Of a DNA stretch of 51,523 bases, positions 46,701-51,523 are shown in pieces; within the stretch, counting starts at the first letter, position 1, and each line of letters starts with the position of its first letter. This stretch comes from Lachnospiraceae bacterium. GTDB taxonomy: Bacteria; Bacillota; Clostridia; Lachnospirales; Lachnospiraceae. The notes beneath the pieces were generated by a model, which did not search any database, had not been told where the DNA came from, and worked only from the letters and a program-made list of their open reading frames with translations. A program made the position numbers and the translations under genes. The stretch spans positions 1-51,523 of the forward strand of contig QXWW01000030.1 in assembly GCA_009911185.1 (NCBI GenBank), written 5' to 3'.

Positions 46701-49700
46701 ATAGTCCTTAGGGGAGGCGGGAAGGCCGAACGTTTCTTTCAGGTCCGCCAGCGCTTTCCTGCGCTGGATCAGCTTTTGTGTTTTGCTGATTTCCTTTTCC
46801 TGGCAGGCGATGATTTTGTCCGCGCGGGATTTCTCCGCCTGCGCCCGCTTTTCTTCCAGGGCCGTAAGGTTTTCCGTGCATTTTTTCCATTTCCCGTAAT
46901 AGCTTTCATAGTCTGAAATCTGTTTTTTTAGCGTGTCGTTTGTGACGTCTTCAATGGCGTAGCTGCCGTTTTTGATTTTGTCCGCCCACTCCGGCGCCAG
47001 CCCCAGGCTGTCCATTTTTTTCTGGTAGGCGTCGGCGGCGTTGCGGTTTGCCGCAAGGTCCGTGTGGATGGCGGTGAGGTATTCGCCGAATGTTTTCTGG
47101 GCGGCGCCTATGGAAAATGCCTTTGCAAACGTTTTGCCCGCCTGCTCGGTCAGGGCCGCGATGGAGGAGAGTTTTCTCTCGACCCAGTCGTAGGTCTGGG
47201 GGGTGGGGGCTTTGGCGGCCGAAGAGGCGCCCGCGCTCCTTTTGGGGGCGTAAGGGGGGTTTTTGTCTTTTTTATCCAGATCGGCTGCGGGGTTGTCCGT
47301 TATGCCAAACTGCTTAAGCACGTTATTCCAGGCTTCTTTAAAGGAAGTCTGGCTGGAGCTGCCGGCGTTTTTCTCTGTCTCGTTGTAGAAAGCGGCGGCG
47401 GCTGCGGTTCCAAAGTAAGCCTCCGCCAGGTGGCCCAGCGCCGCCGTTTTCTGGTCGGTGTCAAGCGTGTCGTCGGCGAACACCTTCTGCTGCGCCACCA
47501 GCTGTGCAAGCGCGGTTCTGGCATAGCCGGACATGTCGGCCTGGGAGAGGAAGGCTTCGCTTGCGTAAGCGTTCTGCGCGGCCATGTCAGCCGAAGCGGC
47601 GGAAAGGGCCAGGCATTCATAGTTCAAAAGCTCCTCGCTGACGGACAGGCCGTTGACGGAATCCGCCAGCCTGCGGTTTACCAGCTCGCTGGCGTTGGCA
47701 AAGCCCATGTTTTCAAGCATCACGGCCGCCAGGTCTTTGTTTTCCTCTGTCAGGGAGTTGAGGACGCCGCTTGAGGCCAGGCACTGGGAAGCCAGCGACT
47801 GGAACGCGTCCTCCACCTCTTCGGTGGTGGAGGCGGAGTCGCTGAGGACGGAGAGGAAGCCGTCCATGTCGACGCCTTCCATTCCGGAAAAGGCTTCTGT
47901 CAGGGCCCGGAGGGATCCGCTTGAGACGCCTTCGGGGCCGTATGCTGCAAATTCCTGGTAGGCGGCGGAGAGCTTCCCCATATTTTCCTCCACAGCCCCA
48001 AGGGTTTCCACCATGGAGGAAGGCGAGAGGTCGACGCCGGAAGCTTTCTTTTTGGCCTGTGCATATGCCATGACGGCTTCGGTAAGGTTCTCTGTCTCCT
48101 CCACGCATTTGGAAAGCATGGCGATTTCGTCCTGTGTGTTTATGTCTTCCAGGACGCCCGTGAACAGGCGGTAGCCTTTCTCGTCAAAGGCCCCGTCTGG
48201 GCCGCTGTCTTCTGCAGCGTCCTCTGCTTTGCCGGAGAGCGTTTCTTTGCTGCGGTAGAGCGAATAGTAGTTGTCCAGCTTCAGGGCGGAGGTTAACTGC
48301 TGCCTGCTTATGCCGGTGGATGCTGAGAGCCCTGTCAGGACCTGGTCCAGCTTCTCTTTGTTTTCCGCTGTGATTTTGCCGGTGTCAATCGCTGCCAGTT
48401 CCGAGTACAGGCGGGAAACCTGGTCTTTCGTCTCCGGGTCGGACAAGGGCTTTAAGAACGTATTGCGAAGGAACGCCTGGATGTTCCTGCCGCAGGCGTC
48501 CTCCGGAAGCTGGGACGGGTCAAGGCCCGTGACGATCTGCCTGACTGCCGCCATCGCCTCTTCGGAAATGCCGGCATAGGTTTCTTCCACGGCCATGGAG
48601 GAGAGGAGCGCGGGCACGATGGACTGCCATTCCGCTTTCTTCTGGTCTTCCAGGGCCTGTTTTTCTTTTTCCATGCGGTCGAGGCTGCTTTTGTAAGAGT
48701 CGAGCACCTTTTCCCTGTATCCAGGAAGGGCCGCCTGGAAGTCCGTAAGCTGTGCGTCGGTCAAAAGGAAGCCTTCGAGGTAGGTGGTCATGACGCCGTT
48801 TTCATTTTCCCGTTTCTCCAGGGTGGCGGTGGAAAGGTCTATGCTGCACGCTTCCATGAGGCTGTAGAGTTCACTTCTGATTTCGTCGGCGTTTGGAAGT
48901 TCGTCTGATACGGCCAGCATGCGGTTGGAAAACACAATGGAGGCGGATTCTGCGGCCCGTTGTTTTGCGATGTTTTCTTCGAGCTCTTCCTGCTCGGTGT
49001 TTAGCCGGTCGGTTTTTTCCTGGTAGCCGGCGTAAAGATCGGGAAGCTGCGCGGCGATTTGAAGGTTTGCCGCAAGCTGTTTCTGCCGGTAGAGCTCTTC
49101 CAGTTTGCCGGCGGCCTCCTCCGCGTTTGCCCCCAGGTCCAGGATGGCGTTGTTCTCGGAATCGTAGCCCTTTATGAGTTCCGGGAAGGTTTCCGCCAGC
49201 CTGGAACAGACGTCCAGGTAGCGTTCATAGTCTTCGGTGGACAGGGAACGGTTTTCATTGGTAAGGGGGTCAACGCCGGAGAAAAGGGACGAATAGGATT
49301 CCGGCGCCTCTGCGGCCAGTTTCCTTGCGGAATCCAGGCCGTCTGAGATGCCGGAGACGGTTTGCTTCGCTTCTTCGGCTTTGGCGATGAGCTTGTCGGA
49401 TCTGTGGACTATGTCGTCAATCCAGCCGGCCACCTGGGAGACGGCGGCGCCAAGGAGCATAGGGGCCAGGATATTTCCGGCAAGTGCAAGCCCCTTCATG
49501 GCTACCTGGCTGGCCTTTGCGGCGGCTGTGCCCTGTATCAGGGCGTTATTGTGTGCGATCTGTTTGTTGCGCGCTTCCTGGGAGGCGCGCATCAGCCCCT
49601 GTACGGACTGGGACTGCTGGTCGGTGTTGGAGACATATTCTTTCAGGGTTTCGTTGCCATCTTGATAGGTGTGAAAATAATCTTCAAAAGTGGTCTGTCC

Positions 49701-49931
49701 ACTGCCGACCTTGTTTTGGAACTTATCCAGCTGCCGTTTGGCTTCGTCGAAAGACAGCGCAGCGGGCGGCTCGGGGAGTTCGATGTGGGAAGTATGCCTT
49801 CCCACAAATGCAGAAGCAGCGCTGTTCATACTGCCTGCAATTACCCCGTCGGTTTTCCCGAAAGCGGTAAACTGGTGTTCTTTGGTCGTGGAGAATACCG
49901 GACTAAGCTGGTAAATCGTGGTAGCTTTTAT
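43734..49931 (-). CDS. Tape measure protein, 3' exon
   Basis: 2065 codons of open frame from the predicted 3' splice site (ATA at 49931) to the stop at 43734; the first ATG in this exon is at 49829, but the sequence before it (T-T-I-Y-Q-L-S-P-V-F) has no ribosome site, so it reads as continuing coding sequence. The protein is helical with long coiled coils, a hydrophobic segment near its N-terminal end (LALAGNILAPMLLGAA), many Q/A/E heptads, and a Lys-rich Pro linker near the C-terminus. It sets tail length and is ejected with DNA in known siphoviruses. The DNA is visibly richer in G+C than the tail genes downstream. An intron of about 1.09 kb separates it from the 5' exon. Confidence 0.88.
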   Translation of the reverse strand: MKATTIYQLSPVFSTTKEHQFTAFGKTDGVIAGSMNSAASAFVGRHTSHIELPEPPAALSFDEAKRQLDKFQNKVGSGQTTFEDYFHTYQDGNETLKEYVSNTDQQSQSVQGLMRASQEARNKQIAHNNALIQGTAAAKASQVAMKGLALAGNILAPMLLGAAVSQVAGWIDDIVHRSDKLIAKAEEAKQTVSGISDGLDSARKLAAEAPESYSSLFSGVDPLTNENRSLSTEDYERYLDVCSRLAETFPELIKGYDSENNAILDLGANAEEAAGKLEELYRQKQLAANLQIAAQLPDLYAGYQEKTDRLNTEQEELEENIAKQRAAESASIVFSNRMLAVSDELPNADEIRSELYSLMEACSIDLSTATLEKRENENGVMTTYLEGFLLTDAQLTDFQAALPGYREKVLDSYKSSLDRMEKEKQALEDQKKAEWQSIVPALLSSMAVEETYAGISEEAMAAVRQIVTGLDPSQLPEDACGRNIQAFLRNTFLKPLSDPETKDQVSRLYSELAAIDTGKITAENKEKLDQVLTGLSASTGISRQQLTSALKLDNYYSLYRSKETLSGKAEDAAEDSGPDGAFDEKGYRLFTGVLEDINTQDEIAMLSKCVEETENLTEAVMAYAQAKKKASGVDLSPSSMVETLGAVEENMGKLSAAYQEFAAYGPEGVSSGSLRALTEAFSGMEGVDMDGFLSVLSDSASTTEEVEDAFQSLASQCLASSGVLNSLTEENKDLAAVMLENMGFANASELVNRRLADSVNGLSVSEELLNYECLALSAASADMAAQNAYASEAFLSQADMSGYARTALAQLVAQQKVFADDTLDTDQKTAALGHLAEAYFGTAAAAAFYNETEKNAGSSSQTSFKEAWNNVLKQFGITDNPAADLDKKDKNPPYAPKRSAGASSAAKAPTPQTYDWVERKLSSIAALTEQAGKTFAKAFSIGAAQKTFGEYLTAIHTDLAANRNAADAYQKKMDSLGLAPEWADKIKNGSYAIEDVTNDTLKKQISDYESYYGKWKKCTENLTALEEKRAQAEKSRADKIIACQEKEISKTQKLIQRRKALADLKETFGLPASPKDYSFQQEKSAAQMSGLKKHNTYLRAMQKTVTTGSEAFQAYQEQIEKNTEKSRELIQAIADLSEKAAGLPTEKLDRFLEKNSKKHELYEAEIASSVTYNQKDKLLQKQISLVTSSRRKTADTAEHTLRNLNTAKNADLRAARDRDKKGKPKSGQKQAGRHYQNLRKYVKKKKAVPAEFITRLANAGFHQMASAAASYNAALAANETAQDAALLSLETSKKETAQLALKRFKNTQGSYEQEQNSIGRRSQYFSSAISLAQSQGRLADQNYYDARLRLEKENQDSLAKERRRLQAMLNNAVASGHIREFSEEWLEMADNIKQVDQALAQSRETLQDYQNQLLQIKTDQFGYLQDEISRLTQEADFYISVLDGRPLAGDAGLTAHGVAAMGLHYQKAETYQNQAAQYAREIGRLNQELLKDPVNTTLISQLENYQDLQKECIQNAQSEKQAIAELVTQGYQALIDSLGRSVSKYKELLQNAKSAHDYQNSIARQADSVSILKKQISAYSSMTESEESTAKLQQLMSELEHAKDSLDETMYDKYLSDTQNAMDDLEAGLKDFLGELSEHTDQLIQEGTETIAGSTGAIAETLAGLSAEYGTTLSDAMAASWGNYGSAAGGVDAIINSFQSLLQLTDQKNDAQAYQEASAVYTDYRSYDQKIAGAKSSQDTLKKERDKAKEEREQAKKDLDRAKKKNGKNSKQYQAAEKKWNAADKQYKEADKKFQEAKKKTADLKAGQEAAKTSGKTTVENFLTAIADSTPSKAPGSMDALDQAVLQITGGYINDANRRQILDLLGVSGAGQAVSTLKALGFSVPSPAGTLLLSADGDHKPAKQQKQNAPKKTPEKPKKKTDKKETKPASKSSGKSGGLIDTAPKTAAKGSPYQRLENQLDDVSYKIRTAACSPQDLFPQPRSGFPSTQQLLQNTLLNRTPSGLWETGNLTITTGDLLLPEVTEPSEFARGMVNALKNDMTVQKTLGSLVNASLTRGNSLITQKY

Positions 49932-49944
49932 CGTTGATTTATGC

Positions 49945-49950
49945 TATAAT
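49945..49950 (+). promoter_or_regulatory. Extended -10 promoter of the nested zinc-ribbon gene
   Basis: TGC followed by TATAAT (49945-49950) forms an extended -10 box; no consensus -35 is present. It lies just inside the intron 3' end, opposite to intron transcription, 27 bases before the start codon. Confidence 0.6.
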
Positions 49951-49977
49951 GATAAAAATTAATCAGGAGGTATGGCT

Positions 49978-50484
49978 ATGACTAGAACGCATAAGGAATA
50001 TATCTACTATTGCCCCAAATGCGGAAACGCATGTTTTAGAAGATATGATGATACGGAAGACAAGTGCTCTATCTGCGGACATACAACGATTGAATCGCCT
50101 CATGAATATGAGCTGTCTTTGGAAGAGTATGATGCGTATACCGATGGAAGGAAGGGCGGCACCAGGGAAGAGTTTGAACGTGTTTGGGGTGGAAGAATGC
50201 AGCGATTGCATGACGAGGTAGTCAGCAAGTCGCCTATCTTTGATCCCGACCTCTATAACAGGAGGGACGAGATCAGGGATGAAGATTTTCGGAAATTTCA
50301 GGAAATGTTACATGGTGTTTCCAAAGAGAATCCCTATGGTGTGAAGTGCCCTTACTGCAAATCCACACAAGTCAAACAAATCTCCGGTTTTGCGAAAGCC
50401 GGGCTTTTTACATTATTTGGAATCTTTGCCATGGGAAAAAACAGCAAACAGTGGCATTGCAAAAACTGCGGAAGCGACTTCTAA
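49978..50484 (+). CDS. Double zinc-ribbon protein nested antisense in the group I intron
   Basis: 168 residues from the ATG at 49978; AGGAGG (49965-49970) is 7 bases upstream, whereas the ATG at 49972 is too close. N-terminal zinc ribbon CPKC and CSIC at about 12-36, an acidic-basic middle (EEYDAYTDGRKGGTREEFERVWGG, then FDPDLYNRRDEI), and a second ribbon at about 123-166: CPYC, a hydrophobic GLFTLFGIFAMG insert, then CKNC. No endonuclease or transposase motifs. It is on the strand opposite to the host gene and the intron and has its own promoter and ribosome site, as in phage moron genes. Function unknown. Confidence 0.85.
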   Translation: MTRTHKEYIYYCPKCGNACFRRYDDTEDKCSICGHTTIESPHEYELSLEEYDAYTDGRKGGTREEFERVWGGRMQRLHDEVVSKSPIFDPDLYNRRDEIRDEDFRKFQEMLHGVSKENPYGVKCPYCKSTQVKQISGFAKAGLFTLFGIFAMGKNSKQWHCKNCGSDF

Positions 50485-51022
50485 TGTGGAAGCATGCATT
50501 CATGTATATGCTGAAATCTGATTGTCATAACCATAAGCGGGAGCCGTCAAGGCTCCTGTTTTTGCCGTTCTGCCAGCTCCGGCAAAGGGAGCCCACATGC
50601 ATGATGGCCGGGGGCAGATCCCGTCCCATAATTTCCCGTCATGCGCGGGATTAGTCCTGACTATGCGTTCCTGCGCTGTCGTTGCATCCAGGCGCAGGCT
50701 GCCCTGGTAGTCGATGGGATTAGCGCTCGCGTCTGCGAGACTGCCGCAGGAAGGCGGCAGCACGGTTGTGCGCTGTCATCTGCTCGTTGGGAAGAGTTGC
50801 CGGATTGTTACGATTGCCGCCTGTCGCCAGGAGGAAAGAGTACCGGCCGTTTGACTTCCGTCCAAGGACTCCAATTATGAGGGAGCCGGGCCCATATGCA
50901 GAGGGGCCCCATATCTGCAGTTTCAGCCGTGTACGGCACGGCTTCCCGCACAAAAAACCTGTATCCAGGGAAAACGTACGGGCTCGGCATATTCAAAGAG
51001 GGACGACTGAATGGTTTGCCCT

Positions 51023-51523
51023 ACCGAGGTTTTTAAAGGCGAAGGCCCCGCCGGCGAGTGCGCCCAGAGAGCCGAGGGCCGAGATTTTTTCACTGAGGGA
51101 GTTTAAGGCGCTGGCCCCGGAAGAACCCAGGTCGAGGAAGAATCTGAGGATGCCGGAATCCATAAGGGCGGCAGAGAGCTGTGCGACTTTGTTTTGGAAA
51201 ACAGCTGTCTTGGCGGAGAGGGAATCGAGGCAGAGGGCGCTGGCCTGGTCTGCGGCGCCGAAACTGTCCTGTGCGGATGAAACGGCGGATTCTACGCCCG
51301 CCCAGTTGTCCATGAGGGCGGCGAAGACTTCTTTCTGCGCGTCGCCGGCGTTTGATATGGCGAAGCTTTCCCTGGCGGGTGCGTCGAGGGTGTTCCAGAC
51401 GCCGCTCAGCTCGTCCAGGATGCCGTAGACGTCGCCGGCGCTGCCGTAGGATTCTTTGAGCATGGAAAAAATGGCAGGCTCCCCGCCGGCCACCTGGTCC
51501 ATGTCCTTTAAAACGGCATAAGC
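51023..51523 (-). CDS. Tape measure protein, 5' exon (N-terminus outside window)
   Basis: 167 codons ending at Gly GGT (51025-51023) before the intron. The frame is open to the window edge (A-Y-A-V-L-K-D-M-D-Q-V), so the start lies beyond it. Helical with an Ala-rich hydrophobic stretch (LGSLGALAGGAFAFKNLG), typical of tape measure membrane segments. Without splicing the frame would go on for nine codons into the intron and stop at 50993. Joined to the 3' exon the junction reads K-N-L-G-I-K-A-T, in phase. Confidence 0.85.

Larger units (their letters stand above)
49932..51022 (-). ncRNA. Group I intron interrupting the tape measure gene
   Basis: On the minus strand: 5' exon CTCGGT (51028-51023) pairs with GCCGAG (50988-50983), leaving the conserved U.G at the splice site (P1). 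P3 is CCCTGG (50970-50965) with CCAGGG (50707-50702). P7 is GACTA (50712-50708) with TAGTC (50663-50659). P8 is CCTGCGC (50698-50692) with GCGCAGG (50676-50670). TGCGGGAA (50950-50943) has the form of the conserved P box. P5-like AGCCGTG/CACGGCT (50943-50925) follows it. The intron would end at G49932 with a 3-bp P10 to exon ATA. P4 pairing is not settled. It ends in the promoter region of an antisense gene. No homing endonuclease reads in the intron's direction. Confidence 0.85.
34622..51523 (-). mobile_element. Prophage (siphovirus type), tail and lysis part; continues beyond the window
   Basis: A continuous minus-strand cassette in normal phage order: tape measure, Tal-like tail protein, Dit, baseplate/fibre, small membrane protein, holin, endolysin. 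Its left edge lies between the GGDEF gene and the endolysin; no attachment core can be named without the other end. No integrase, repressor, terminase, portal or capsid gene is in view. Confidence 0.9.

Noticed and set aside
50500-50996. Several minus- and plus-strand frames between the zinc-ribbon gene and the 5' exon
   Set aside because: They fall in the ribozyme core, where base pairing, not coding, explains the sequence.
50993-51502. Tape measure broken by a simple frameshift or a separate small gene
   Set aside because: Both halves are in phase across a segment with group I helices, so an intron explains the break better.

Overview
The window looks like a chromosome segment of an anaerobic Firmicute, most likely a Lachnospiraceae-type Clostridium relative. 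The support is moderate G+C, strong AGGAGG ribosome sites, TTGACA/TATAAT promoters, a trimeric bifurcating-type [FeFe] hydrogenase operon, a giant 2-hydroxyacyl-CoA dehydratase activase, a clostridial GlnRS and an AgrA/AgrC-type regulator pair. Species cannot be named from sequence alone.

Layout. 1-384 is the 3' end of a group II intron (maturase C-terminus plus RNA domains V/VI). 527-2574 holds a coiled-coil membrane protein, a flavin reductase and a zinc-ribbon/HTH protein, ending at a terminator. 2687-6039 is a cluster of maf, a small acidic protein, an FAD oxidoreductase and a PrsA-like lipoprotein foldase, closed by a hairpin shared with convergent htpG. htpG (minus) carries a perfect CIRCE operator and two candidate promoters, and is divergent from a FapA/DUF342 protein with 26-residue repeats and a response regulator with a degenerate HD-GYP domain. 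12410-16502 is the hydrogenase operon hydC-hydB-hydA. 16782-23246 holds a Glu-rich coiled-coil protein, a DUF4097 protein (minus) and a 1421-residue activase (minus). 23577-28773 holds a LysM protein with a Trp-rich repeat tail, a rhomboid-like protein with a zinc ribbon, glnS behind a consensus promoter and a 5' hairpin, a DUF2225 protein and a MORN lipoprotein. argG (minus) converges on these. 30530-34587 holds a LytTR regulator, a GHKL kinase and a sensor diguanylate cyclase with an SGDEF motif.

From about 34622 to the right edge is a siphovirus-type prophage read on the minus strand: tape measure, tail endopeptidase-like protein with an S74 chaperone end, Dit, BppU-type baseplate/fibre protein, small membrane protein, holin and endolysin. 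Head, packaging, integrase and lysogeny genes are not in the window.

The most interesting object is inside the tape-measure gene. The reading frame is split by about 1.09 kb (49932-51022) that has a group I intron core on the same strand as the gene: P1 with a U.G pair at the 5' splice site, P3, P7 and P8. Nested in the 3' part of that intron, on the opposite strand, is a complete zinc-ribbon gene with its own extended -10 promoter and ribosome site. An intron carrying an antisense, independently expressed cargo gene instead of a homing endonuclease or IS605-type transposase deserves follow-up.
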